Notes: generated by a model from the letters alone, not told the origin. 64,000 nucleotides of DNA from JALYUM01 sp036688685 (GCF_036688685.1 NZ_JAQQPS010000004.1:262391-326390), one strand, 5' to 3'. Counted from the first letter of the stretch, positions 43,969 to 52,087 are shown. Numbers and translations are program-made.

Positions 43969-45317
43969 TACTTGGCCCCCATCAGCATGTCCGGCAAGGC
44001 CGTCGCGATCGACGGGAACAGGCACAGCAGAATCACGGCGATGAACATCAACCCGACGAATGGCATCACGCCCCAGATAACGTCCTTGAGCGGGATGTCG
44101 GGCGCGATGTTTTTAATGACGAAGATGTTCAGTCCCACCGGCGGGTGGATCAGGCCCATCTCCATCACAATGGTCATGGCGATACCGAACCAGATCAGAT
44201 CGAAACCAGCAGCCTTCAGCGGCGGCAGGATGATCGGCGCCGTCATCAGGATGATCGACACCGGCGGCAGGAAGAAGCCAAACACGATGACCATGCCAAG
44301 GATCACCGCCAGCAGCAGCCAGCGCGACAAATGCATGTCGACGACGAACTGCGCTGCCGACTGGCTGATGTGCAGGTAGCTCATCACGTACGAGTAGAAC
44401 AGCGACATCCCGATGATCAGCAAGAGCATGGTCGACTCCTTGATCGTCGAAGACAGGATCGGCGCCAGATCTTTCGGGCGCCAGACGCCATATACGACGG
44501 CGATCAGCACCAGCGCCAGCAGCGAGCCCAGGCCGGCCGTCTCGGATGGCGTGGCAAAGCCGCCGTACAGCGCAACCATCACGCCGATCAGCAGAATCAG
44601 GAAGGGCAGCACGCGCGGCAGCATTTCGACTTTCTGGCCGAGCGTGAAGTGTTCAGTGTCGAGGTAAGCCGACTTGACGCCGCCTCCTTCATACACCGTT
44701 TTCGCCATTGCATACTCTTTGCGGGCGCGGTAGACGGCGTAGCCCGCAAACAGGCCGACCAGCAGCACGCCGGGGCCGATCCCGGCCAGGAACAGGCGTC
44801 CCAGCGATTGTTCGGCGGCCACCGCGTACAGGATCATGGTGATCGACGGCGGCAGCAGGATGCCGAGCGTGCCACCGGCGGCGATGATGCCGGCCGCGAA
44901 ACCGGGAGAGTAGCCACGCTTGCGCATTTCGGGAATGCCGGCCGAGCCGATGGCCGAGCAGGTGGCGGGCGACGAACCGGCCATGGCTGCGAACAGGGCG
45001 CAGGCAAACACGTTGGCGATGCCAAGACCGCCCGGCACCTTGTGCAGCCAGGCGTGGATGGCGCCATACAGATCGCGCCCAGCCGGCGACTTGCCGATGG
45101 CCGACCCTTTCAGGATGAACAGGGGAATCGACAGCAGCGTGATCGACGCCATCTCTTCATACACGTTCTGGGTGATCGTGTCGAGCGAGGTCGATGGCAT
45201 GAAAAAGAACATGAAGCCGGTCGCCACGACGCCCAGGGCGAAGGCGATCGGCATCCCGGAAAACATGACAATCAGGGTGACGATCCCGTACAGGGCGCCT
45301 AAAGTAAGATCGCTCAT
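43968..45317 (-). CDS. dctM: TRAP transporter large permease (DctM)
   Basis: A 449-residue inner-membrane protein with about twelve helices, the ion-coupled translocation subunit of a TRAP transporter. Family segments are M-A-G-S-S-P-A-T-C-S-A-I-G-S, G-I-I-A-A-G-G-T-L-G-I-L-L-P-P-S and H-P-P-V-G-L-N-I-F-V. The ATG at 45317 overlaps the dctQ stop as ATGA. Its place upstream of mdcA points to malonate as substrate, replacing the MdcLM or MdcF carriers seen elsewhere; that is inference from context. Confidence 0.93.
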   Translation of the reverse strand: MSDLTLGALYGIVTLIVMFSGMPIAFALGVVATGFMFFFMPSTSLDTITQNVYEEMASITLLSIPLFILKGSAIGKSPAGRDLYGAIHAWLHKVPGGLGIANVFACALFAAMAGSSPATCSAIGSAGIPEMRKRGYSPGFAAGIIAAGGTLGILLPPSITMILYAVAAEQSLGRLFLAGIGPGVLLVGLFAGYAVYRARKEYAMAKTVYEGGGVKSAYLDTEHFTLGQKVEMLPRVLPFLILLIGVMVALYGGFATPSETAGLGSLLALVLIAVVYGVWRPKDLAPILSSTIKESTMLLLIIGMSLFYSYVMSYLHISQSAAQFVVDMHLSRWLLLAVILGMVIVFGFFLPPVSIILMTAPIILPPLKAAGFDLIWFGIAMTIVMEMGLIHPPVGLNIFVIKNIAPDIPLKDVIWGVMPFVGLMFIAVILLCLFPSIATALPDMLMGAK

Positions 45318-45880
45318 GCCGGATTCCTCAAAGTACCACGCACGCCAACGAAGTGGGTAAGAACCTGCACCAGGATTTGCAGCGCCAGGATGCTCATCCC
45401 GGCCGCCATCATCCCGTACGGTATCCACAAGGGCGGGCCGAAGGTCGACGAGGTGGTCTGGCCGTCGACCCAGGCTTCATGGAACAGCGACCAGGATTTC
45501 CAGGAGAAGAAGGCGCAGAAGGCGAACGAGATGACGTCCACCATGAACAGCCGCACCGCATTCACACGCGGCGACAGCAGGGAACTCAAGGCTTCGATAC
45601 CGATATGACCGCGCTGTCCTTGCACCCAGGCCGTGCAGAAGAAGGTCACGCCGACCAGCAGAAACACGGAGGCTTCATCCTGCCAGTCGGTGGGCGACTT
45701 GAAAAAATAGCGCGACACCACCGAATACGTCAGGATCAGGGCGGTCAGGATCAGTGCCCCCATCGACAGACGCATGAGGAAGGTATTGAAGCGCGCCAGC
45801 GCGACCGTCACGCCGGCCAGTGCCGCATTGTCGGGCAAGGCCAGCGACTTGGCTGGTTCGAGATCGAAGCCGTGGCTCAC
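45314..45880 (-). CDS. dctQ: TRAP transporter small permease (DctQ)
   Basis: A 188-residue four-helix membrane protein that joins with DctM. The segment W-Q-D-E-A-S-V-F-L-L-V-G-V-T-F-F-C-T-A-W-V is typical. A GTG start at 45880 is chosen because it overlaps the dctP stop as GTGA; the longer frame to 45973 runs deep into dctP. A 50-residue N-terminal tail precedes the first helix. Confidence 0.88.
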   Translation of the reverse strand: MSHGFDLEPAKSLALPDNAALAGVTVALARFNTFLMRLSMGALILTALILTYSVVSRYFFKSPTDWQDEASVFLLVGVTFFCTAWVQGQRGHIGIEALSSLLSPRVNAVRLFMVDVISFAFCAFFSWKSWSLFHEAWVDGQTTSSTFGPPLWIPYGMMAAGMSILALQILVQVLTHFVGVRGTLRNPA

Positions 45881-46896
45881 AGCGTTTTCTCCGCCAGGGC
45901 GAGCAGCTTGGCGCAGCTTGGACTGCGGCCGGCGTAGTCTTTCCACGCGGTGGCGCGGGCGATGGTCTGCCACTTTTTCAGCGCGGCCGGGTTCAGGTCG
46001 ACCACCTTGGCGTTGACCTTCTGATACACGGCAGCGACGGCGGCATCGTCTTCCTGCGCCGATTTGCGGGCGAAGGTTTCGAGTTCCGCGCCGACGGCCA
46101 TGATGGCGGCCTGCTGGTCTTTCGGCAGCTTGTCGAAGATCGGTTTCGAGATCATCAAGGGTTCCAGCATGAACCAGTACGCGCCGGCGCGGCCGGTGGT
46201 CAGGGCTTTCGAGACTTCCTCGAGACGGAACGAAATGAGCGAAGTCGACGACGTCAGGGCCGCATCCATCGCGCCGGTTTGCATGGCGGCGTAGATTTCA
46301 TTGGATGGCAGGTTGATGACGGCAGCGCCGGCTTCCTTGAGCATCAGGTCCATTTCACGCGAACCGCCACGCACCTTCAGGCCCTTGGCATCTTCCGGAT
46401 CGACGATGGGCTTGGAGCGCGAGGCCACGCCACCGGCTTGCCAGATCCAGCTGACGATGATGATGCCTTTTTCAGCCAATATGCGGGCCAACTCTTTCCC
46501 CACTTCGGCGTTCTTCCAGCCGTAGCTCTGGTCGTAGGAGGTCACCAGGCCAGGCATCAGGCCGATGTTCACTTCGGGCACTTCACCGCCGGCGTAGGAC
46601 AGCGGCACCAGCGACAGGTCGAGCGCACCCTTGCGCATACTGGAGAACTGGGCATTCGTCTTCATCAGCGAGGAGCCGGGATAGATCGAGAATTTCAGTG
46701 CGCCCTTGGTGCGTTTTTCAACTTCGGCGGCGAACATGCGGCACAGGCGGTCGCGGAAGTCGCCTTCTGCCATATTGCCGCCGGGGAATTGGTGCGAGAT
46801 TTTGAGCGTGGTGCCTTGGGCCCAGGCGGACGCCTGGAGCCAGAGTGGGGTGGTCGCGAGTGCTTTCACCAAGGTCCTGCGTGTCATGACGGACAT
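45877..46896 (-). CDS. dctP: TRAP transporter substrate-binding protein (DctP)
   Basis: A 339-residue periplasmic binding protein. The signal contains T-R-R-T-L-V-K-A-L and ends near A-W-A-Q. The fold signature S-S-M-R-K-G-A-L-D-L-S and G-L-K-V-R-G-G-S-R mark the ligand arginine region. Family substrates are mostly carboxylates; context says malonate. The ATG at 46896 follows GGAGAC; the TTG at 46908 is not used. First gene of the malonate operon, divergent from the GntR gene. A close paralogue lies at 47861-48880. Confidence 0.93.
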   Translation of the reverse strand: MSVMTRRTLVKALATTPLWLQASAWAQGTTLKISHQFPGGNMAEGDFRDRLCRMFAAEVEKRTKGALKFSIYPGSSLMKTNAQFSSMRKGALDLSLVPLSYAGGEVPEVNIGLMPGLVTSYDQSYGWKNAEVGKELARILAEKGIIIVSWIWQAGGVASRSKPIVDPEDAKGLKVRGGSREMDLMLKEAGAAVINLPSNEIYAAMQTGAMDAALTSSTSLISFRLEEVSKALTTGRAGAYWFMLEPLMISKPIFDKLPKDQQAAIMAVGAELETFARKSAQEDDAAVAAVYQKVNAKVVDLNPAALKKWQTIARATAWKDYAGRSPSCAKLLALAEKTL

Positions 46897-46973
46897 GTAC
46901 GTCTCCAAGTAATTGTCAACCGAACTATCGGATATTCATCTAACGTCGAATCGTGCTGGTATGCATCGTCCGA

Positions 46974-47035
46974 TTTTGTGTATACAAGAATAAACTTTAA
47001 AAATACGTTGTCAAGCACTGAGCAGCTTTTATAAT
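46974..47035. promoter_or_regulatory. Overlapping divergent promoters of the malonate operon and gntR gene, with operator
   Basis: Minus strand: TTGACA (47009-47014) and TATTCT (46987-46992) with a 16-bp spacer drive dctP. Plus strand: TTGTCA (47008-47013) and TATAAT (47030-47035) with a 16-bp spacer drive the gntR gene, so the two -35 boxes occupy the same bases. Beside the dctP -10 lies a TGTATACA palindrome (46979-46986) extended to TATACAA. From memory, Acinetobacter MdcY, also a GntR protein, binds an ATTGTATACAAT-type site. Confidence 0.65.
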
Positions 47036-47070
47036 GAAAAACTGTCTACCCGAGTTATGCAAAAACCAAG

Positions 47071-47778
47071 ATGAAAAGTCGTTCCGAAACCCTGCGCGAC
47101 GCGATCGAAGAAATGATTGCGGTTGGTATCTACGCGCCGGGTCAGCATCTCGACGAGACCGATCTTGCTGCACGCTTTGGCGTGTCGCGTACGCCCATCC
47201 GCGAGACCCTGATCGGACTCGCATCGCGCGGGCTGGTGGTGATCCGCCCGCGCCGCGGCGCGGTGGTGGCCGAGTTCGGGCCGCAGCAACTGGTCGAGAT
47301 GTTTGAAGTGATGTCGGAGCTGGAAGCGAGCTGCAGCCGGCTGGCCGCGCGGCGCATGACGGCGCTGGACCAGGCGGCGCTGGTGGCCGCCCATGCCGCC
47401 TGCAATGCCGCGCGCGATGCGGTTGACGAAGACGAGTATTACTACAAGAACGAGGCCTTCCACGAAGCCATTTATACAGGCAGTCATAACCAGTTCCTGA
47501 TCGAGCAGACGCGCGCCTTGTACCGACGCCTGCGGCCGTATCGGCGCTTGCAGCTGCGCGTGCGCGACCGGATCGCGAATTCGTATGCGGAGCACGATGC
47601 AGTCGTCGCGGCCATCCTCAACGGCGACGGCGAGACTGCGGCAAAGCTCACGCGCGAGCACGTGATGATCCAGGGGCAGCGGTTTGCGGATTTGATGGCG
47701 TCGTTGCCGCAGTTAAGAGCCACGCCGCGCGAAGGCGCAGAACCGAGGCATGCAAGCGCGAGTCACCAGGCGACGTGA
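47071..47778 (+). CDS. GntR family regulator (FCD domain), likely malonate regulator
   Basis: A 235-residue regulator. The winged helix (about 5-70) includes D-E-T-D-L-A-A-R-F-G-V-S-R-T-P-I-R-E-T-L. The helical FCD effector domain (about 85-215) includes E-A-F-H-E-A-I-Y and E-H-D-A-V-V-A-A-I. It is divergent from the malonate operon and flanked on the other side by the second dctP. TATACAA motifs sit at both dctP promoters, so it probably controls both. Functionally it would correspond to MdcY-type repressors. Confidence 0.88.
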   Translation: MKSRSETLRDAIEEMIAVGIYAPGQHLDETDLAARFGVSRTPIRETLIGLASRGLVVIRPRRGAVVAEFGPQQLVEMFEVMSELEASCSRLAARRMTALDQAALVAAHAACNAARDAVDEDEYYYKNEAFHEAIYTGSHNQFLIEQTRALYRRLRPYRRLQLRVRDRIANSYAEHDAVVAAILNGDGETAAKLTREHVMIQGQRFADLMASLPQLRATPREGAEPRHASASHQAT

Positions 47779-47860
47779 CGTTGGCGGCTCGATTCGGGTT
47801 CCCGCCTGCGCGATGGCAGTTGCGCAAAACGATATAAATGATTTGCAAGATGGCGACAAT

Positions 47861-48880
47861 TTAAAGCGTCATCTCCGCCAAGGCCATCAAACGGGCGCAG
47901 TTTGCATTCTTGCTCGCATAATCTACCCACGCCGTCTCGCGCGCGATCGCCTGCCATTTCTTCAAGCTGGCTGGATTCAGGTCGACAATGCGCGCATTTG
48001 CACGCTGGTAGACGGCCGCCACCGCCGCATCGTCTTCCTGTGCTGCGCGCAGCGCGAAGGCTTCGACCTGCGCGCCGGCGGCCATCACGGCAGCCTGCTG
48101 TTCGCGCGTCAGCTTGTCGTAGACCGCCTTCGACATCAGCAGCGGCTCGAACATGAACCAGTAGGCGCCGCCGCGCGCTGTGGTGAGCGATTTCGATACA
48201 TCGTGCAGCGCGAACGACATCAGCGACGTCGACGATGTCAGTGCCGCGTCGAGCGCACCGCTGCGCATCGCCGCATGGATATCGTTCGACGGCAGGTCGA
48301 CCACTGTCGCACCGGCGGCCTGCAGCACCACGTTCATCAGGTGCGAGCCGCCGCGCACGCGCAGGCCTTTCACATCGTCCGGCTCGACCACCGCACGGCT
48401 GCGCGAGGCCATGCCGCCGGCCTGCCAGATCCAGCTGACGACCACGATCCCATTCTCGAACAGGATGCGGGTGAGCTCCTTGCCAACCGGCGCATTTTTC
48501 CAGCCATAGCCTTGCGCGTAGGACGTCACCAGCCCCGGCATCAGGCCGATGTCCACTTCGGGCAGCTCCGGGCCGCCATACGACAGCGGCACCAGCGCCA
48601 GGTCGAGCGCGCCGCGCCGCAGCGCGCCGAACTGGGCCGGCGCTTTGGAAAGCTCGGCACCCGGATAGATGGAAAAGCGCAGGGTGCCGCGCGTGCGCCG
48701 CTCGACATCGGCGGCAAACTTGCGGCACAGGCGGTCGCGGAAGTCGCCCTCGGCCACGTTACCACGCGGGAATTGGTGGGAAATTTTAAGGCTGGTCGAC
48801 TGGGCCCAGGCGCCCTGTTGCAACCAGAGTGGGCTGGTGGCGAGCGCCCCCAGCACAGTCCTGCGTGTGGTCAACGACAT
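47861..48880 (-). CDS. TRAP transporter substrate-binding protein, orphan DctP paralogue
   Basis: A 339-residue binding protein of exactly the same length as the dctP at 45877-46896 and clearly its duplicate: T-R-R-T-V-L-G-A-L-A-T-S-P-L-W-L-Q, then S-L-K-I-S-H-Q-F-P and G-D-F-R-D-R-L-C-R are shared. No permease genes follow, so it must share the DctQM pair or use another one. The ATG at 48880 is placed 6 bp after GGAGG; an ATG at 48886 directly abuts the ribosome site. It converges on the gntR gene, 82 bp apart. Confidence 0.92.
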   Translation of the reverse strand: MSLTTRRTVLGALATSPLWLQQGAWAQSTSLKISHQFPRGNVAEGDFRDRLCRKFAADVERRTRGTLRFSIYPGAELSKAPAQFGALRRGALDLALVPLSYGGPELPEVDIGLMPGLVTSYAQGYGWKNAPVGKELTRILFENGIVVVSWIWQAGGMASRSRAVVEPDDVKGLRVRGGSHLMNVVLQAAGATVVDLPSNDIHAAMRSGALDAALTSSTSLMSFALHDVSKSLTTARGGAYWFMFEPLLMSKAVYDKLTREQQAAVMAAGAQVEAFALRAAQEDDAAVAAVYQRANARIVDLNPASLKKWQAIARETAWVDYASKNANCARLMALAEMTL

Positions 48881-48982
48881 GCACATCCTCCAAGATGTTG
48901 ATCGATCGCTTGTGGCAGCTCGCGGCACATCGTCTCCCTCTACGGGGAGGAGGTCGTGCGCTATTGATCGAGCCGTCGTCCC

Positions 48983-49010
48983 ACTATATACAAAGCATTA
49001 TACAAATCAA
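48983..49010 (-). promoter_or_regulatory. Promoter of the orphan dctP with two TATACAA sites
   Basis: On the minus strand TTGATT (49005-49010) and TATAGT (48983-48988) are 16 bp apart. Two direct copies of TATACAA (48987-48993 and 48999-49005, plus-strand reading) lie in this promoter. The same heptamer occurs at 46981-46987 in the malonate operon promoter. Confidence 0.5.
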
Positions 49011-49038
49011 CAACTAAAAAACGTGCGTGCCATATCGA

Positions 49039-49959
49039 CTACAAGCCCTGTAAATAAGCGCGCAGCATGGTATTGACCCGTTGCGGCTGGTCGAACATCA
49101 CGAAGTGCCGTGCATCCGGCACCGGCAGCACCTGCAGGTGGGGGGCACCGGCCAGCAGGGATTGGTACCAGGCCGCTTTTGCCTCTGGCGTGGCGCGCCC
49201 ATACATTGGGTTCTGGTCGAACCATGGCGCCAGCACCAGGACAGGCGCCGTGATCTGCCCGAGGCCCGGGCGCAGGTCGAGGGCGAGGAGCTCGGCCATG
49301 TAGACGCCGGTGGCGGCCGGGTCGCTGCGTGCGCTCAGCAGCGCCAACTGGTCGGCCTGGGCCATGTCGCGCACCCCGATGGTGCGCATATAGGCTTGTT
49401 GCTGGCTGGCGAACAGGGCGGGATCGACCGCGGCCATGCGCGCCTTCATGTTCGCGGCCATGGCGGCGCGCTCGGCCGGTGGCATCGCTTCGGTGCCCGG
49501 AAAGACCGGCAAGCCATCGATGGCAACGACGCCGCCGACCGCCTGCGGCGCGGCCTCGGCCACGGCAAAGGCCAGGGTCGCCCCGAGGCTGTGGCCGATC
49601 AACACCGGCCGGTCGAGCTTGCGCGCCTTGATCAGTTCGAGCAGGCCTGCGCGGGCGGCGTCGAGGCCGGCGCCCGGCGGGAACGCTCGGCCATCGAAAC
49701 CGGGCAGGGTGACGACATACAGCGTGTAATCGGGCGCCAGGTCGCGCAGCACGCTTTGCCAGGCCCAGGCGCCGCTGGCAAGGCCCGGTACCAGGATCAA
49801 GGGCCGGCCCTTGTTGCCGTGGCGTTCAACTGACAGCACCCCGCTGTCGAAGCGTTCGACCGGTGCGATGGTGGCGGCGTAGCGGTTGGCGACGGGTTGA
49901 GTGGCAAAAGCGGGCGTGGCGAGGGCAAGCAGGGCAGCAAACAGCAAGGTGGTTTTCAT
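49039..49959 (-). CDS. Alpha/beta hydrolase, exported
   Basis: A 306-residue hydrolase with a signal peptide (M-K-T-T-L-L-F-A-A-L-L-A-L-A-T-P-A-F-A). The nucleophile elbow G-H-S-L-G, the oxyanion region V-P-G-L-A-S-G-A-W-A-W and a late D-A-R-H-F-V-M-F-D-Q-P catalytic histidine are present. Similar proteins act as esterases or proline-iminopeptidase-like enzymes; substrate unknown. The ATG overlaps the XRE stop as ATGA, so it is the third gene of a small regulated operon. Confidence 0.88.
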   Translation of the reverse strand: MKTTLLFAALLALATPAFATQPVANRYAATIAPVERFDSGVLSVERHGNKGRPLILVPGLASGAWAWQSVLRDLAPDYTLYVVTLPGFDGRAFPPGAGLDAARAGLLELIKARKLDRPVLIGHSLGATLAFAVAEAAPQAVGGVVAIDGLPVFPGTEAMPPAERAAMAANMKARMAAVDPALFASQQQAYMRTIGVRDMAQADQLALLSARSDPAATGVYMAELLALDLRPGLGQITAPVLVLAPWFDQNPMYGRATPEAKAAWYQSLLAGAPHLQVLPVPDARHFVMFDQPQRVNTMLRAYLQGL

Positions 49960-50159
49960 GTTGGTTCCTGGTCGGGTGTGAAGATGGATTCGATGGATTG
50001 CTTGAAAAGCCGGGAGATCGTGAAGGCGAGCGGGAGGCTGGGGTCGTAACGACCGGTTTCGATCGCATTCACCGTCTGGCGCGACACGTTGAGCAGGTCG
50101 GCCAGGTGGGCCTGGCTCCAGCCGAGCTCGCCGCGCAGCTGACGGATGGTGTTGCTCAT
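49956..50159 (-). CDS. Small XRE-type helix-turn-helix regulator
   Basis: A 67-residue protein that is almost only a helix-turn-helix: W-S-Q-A-H-L-A-D-L-L-N-V-S-R-Q-T-V-N-A-I-E-T-G-R-Y-D-P-S. It is overlapped by ATGA with the upstream membrane-protein gene and the downstream hydrolase gene. It is the obvious candidate to bind the two palindromes at 50553-50612 upstream of the operon. Confidence 0.88.
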   Translation of the reverse strand: MSNTIRQLRGELGWSQAHLADLLNVSRQTVNAIETGRYDPSLPLAFTISRLFKQSIESIFTPDQEPT

Positions 50160-50542
50160 CGTTTCAGCACGCAGCGGGCGAGGCAGACGGTGGCCCAGGC
50201 GCCGCACATGATGATCCAGACGGCAAACATCGAGATTTTCGGGAAGCCGGCGGTTTCCAGAAAGCCGTATGAAAACGTGAAGGCAGCCGTCAGCGCGGCG
50301 GCCAGGGCCCACGTTTCGAGCAGGAATTGGCGCTGGTATTCATCGATGCCGCGCACATGCCGGGCAATCGCCCAGATGGCGCCGAGAAAGCCGAGCATGG
50401 GCGATGCCAGCATGGTCGTACGCAGCAGGCTGTCGGGCATCGGGCGAGCGAATTTGATCGAACACCCCAGCAAGACAATGTAGAGCACGAGCGACAGCAT
50501 CATCTCGCGTTTGTAGCGTGAAACCACTTGTTTCTGATTCAT
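50156..50542 (-). CDS. Four-helix membrane protein, operon partner of XRE regulator
   Basis: A 128-residue protein with four hydrophobic segments (about 18-36, 44-66, 78-100, 105-126). I recognise no family name, but small HTH genes paired with a multi-helix membrane protein are common in bacteria. The ATG at 50542 is used; the stop overlaps the XRE start. It may respond to or modulate the regulator; no further function can be read. Confidence 0.75.
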   Translation of the reverse strand: MNQKQVVSRYKREMMLSLVLYIVLLGCSIKFARPMPDSLLRTTMLASPMLGFLGAIWAIARHVRGIDEYQRQFLLETWALAAALTAAFTFSYGFLETAGFPKISMFAVWIIMCGAWATVCLARCVLKR

Positions 50543-50552
50543 TTGGCACCCC

Positions 50553-50612
50553 ATGTAAAGTATGCTTTACATCGTATGGCAGTCGATTTCCGATGTCAAG
50601 CTACCTTTACAT
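50553..50612. promoter_or_regulatory. Two operator palindromes upstream of the XRE operon
   Basis: ATGTAAAG-TATG-CTTTACAT (50553-50572) is a perfect 20-bp palindrome. A second copy, ATGTCAAG-CTAC-CTTTACAT (50593-50612), has one arm mismatch. Start to start they are exactly 40 bp apart, about four helical turns, so dimers would sit on the same DNA face. They lie between the membrane-protein gene and the divergent flavoprotein gene. Confidence 0.75.
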
Positions 50613-50668
50613 TTTTTCTCAAGGAGCTTCTCGACTACAATTGCGCTCCTTCATTTGCGCCTGCGCCC

Positions 50669-51907
50669 ATGCCACCTTCCATTCCCTATCGTGTCGCCGT
50701 CATTGGCGGCGGCCCCGCCGGCCTGATGGCGGCCGAGACCCTCGCAGCGGCCGGCGTGCAGGTCGATCTGTATGACGCGATGGCGTCTGTCGGCCGCAAA
50801 TTCCTGTTGGCGGGCAAGGGCGGCATGAATATCACGCACGCCGAGCCGTACCCCGAGTTCGTCCAGCGCTACGGCCAGCGCAGCAGCCAGGTGCAAGCTT
50901 GGCTCGAGGCGTTCGACCCCACGGCGCTGCGTGCCTGGATCCACGCCCTCGGCGTCGACACCTTTGTCGGCACCTCCGGCCGCGTCTTTCCGGCCGATAT
51001 GAAGGCGGCGCCCTTGCTGCGGGCCTGGCTGGCCCGGCTGCGCGGCGCCGGTGTGCGCTTCCACATGCGCCATCGCTGGCTCGGCTGGCGCGGTGATGCG
51101 CTGCACTTTGCCACACCCGACGGCGCCGTCGACATTGCGTGCGATGCCGTGATCCTGGCGCTGGGCGGAGGAAGTTGGGCGCGGCTGGGCTCGGATGGCG
51201 CCTGGGTGCCGCTGCTGGCAGCACGCGGGGTGCAGGTGGCGCCGCTGCTGCCCTCGAACTGCGGCTTCGACACCGACTGGAGCAGCCATTTCAGCAGCCG
51301 TTTCGCCGGCGCGCCTTTGACGACCGTGGCGATCAGCTGGGTTGACGCGCGGGGCCTGCTGGTCAAGCGCCAGGGCCAGTGCATCGTGACCGCGAGCGGG
51401 ATCGAAGGCAGCCTGATTTACGCCTTGTCGGGCCCGGTACGCGACCAGTTGCTGACACATGGCAGCGCCACCATCTGGCTCGACCTGCTGCCCGACCTCG
51501 ACGGCGCGCGCGTGACAGCGGAAATCATGCGCGGCCGCGGCAGCCGCTCGATGGCGAGCCACCTGCAGAGCCGGCTCGGCATCAAGGGTGTTAAGGCGGG
51601 TTTGCTGCGCGAATGCCTGGGCGCCACGGCCTATGCCGATCCGGTGCAGTTGGCGCAGGCGCTCAAGCACTTGCCGGTGGTCTTGCAGCGCACGCGCCCG
51701 ATTGACGAAGCCATCAGCAGCGCCGGCGGTGTCACCTTCGAAGCGATGTCAGGTGCAATGATCACCGCGCTGCCCGGCCTGTTTGTTGCTGGAGAAATGG
51801 TCGACTGGGAAGCGCCGACCGGTGGCTACCTGCTGACCGCCTGCTTCGCCAGCGGCCGCGCCGCCGCCACCGATGCACTGGACTGGCTGACACGAGGGTC
51901 AGAGTAG
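50669..51907 (+). CDS. BaiN/HI0933-like flavoprotein (NAD(P)/FAD-dependent oxidoreductase)
   Basis: A 412-residue FAD protein. The N-terminus has the dinucleotide motif A-V-I-G-G-G-P-A-G-L-M-A-A-E, then G-R-K-F-L-L-A-G-K-G-G-M-N-I-T-H, the hallmark of the HI0933 group. A-G-G-V-T-F-E-A-M and G-L-F-V-A-G-E-M-V-D-W-E-A-P-T-G-G-Y-L-L appear near the end. Reaction unknown; family members reduce or dehydrogenate varied substrates. The ATG at 50669 gives the motif at residue 9; an upstream frame to 50528 crosses the operators. The final T-R-G-S-E and stop come from the palindromic repeat at 51894. Confidence 0.9.
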   Translation: MPPSIPYRVAVIGGGPAGLMAAETLAAAGVQVDLYDAMASVGRKFLLAGKGGMNITHAEPYPEFVQRYGQRSSQVQAWLEAFDPTALRAWIHALGVDTFVGTSGRVFPADMKAAPLLRAWLARLRGAGVRFHMRHRWLGWRGDALHFATPDGAVDIACDAVILALGGGSWARLGSDGAWVPLLAARGVQVAPLLPSNCGFDTDWSSHFSSRFAGAPLTTVAISWVDARGLLVKRQGQCIVTASGIEGSLIYALSGPVRDQLLTHGSATIWLDLLPDLDGARVTAEIMRGRGSRSMASHLQSRLGIKGVKAGLLRECLGATAYADPVQLAQALKHLPVVLQRTRPIDEAISSAGGVTFEAMSGAMITALPGLFVAGEMVDWEAPTGGYLLTACFASGRAAATDALDWLTRGSE

Positions 51908-51957
51908 ATTAAATCGGCAATTCTGAACAATTGCTCAATAATTCGACTCTGACCCTC
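51894..51957. repeat. GGGTCAGAGT palindromic element, copy 3
   Basis: GAGGGTCAGAGT (51894-51905) pairs with ACTCTGACCCTC (51946-51957), AT-rich centre. The left arm overlaps the last codons and stop (51905-51907) of the flavoprotein gene. Same family as copies 1, 2 and 4. Confidence 0.9.
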
Positions 51958-51992
51958 ATTGATTGCATGCGAGCGCGACGGCACCACCAACG

Positions 51993-52053
51993 AGGGTCAG
52001 AGTCGAATTATTCGGCAATTCACAAAATTGCCAATTAATTCGACTCTGACCCT
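51993..52053. repeat. GGGTCAGAGT palindromic element, copy 4
   Basis: AGGGTCAGAGTCGAATTA (51993-52010) pairs perfectly with its 18-bp complement (52036-52053). An inner stem GGCAATT/AATTGCC extends the hairpin. It lies 35 bp from copy 3, between convergent genes, and could end transcription from both sides. Confidence 0.9.
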
Positions 52054-52087
52054 AATTGATGGGTAATTGTTTGCAGGATAGGGTGGT

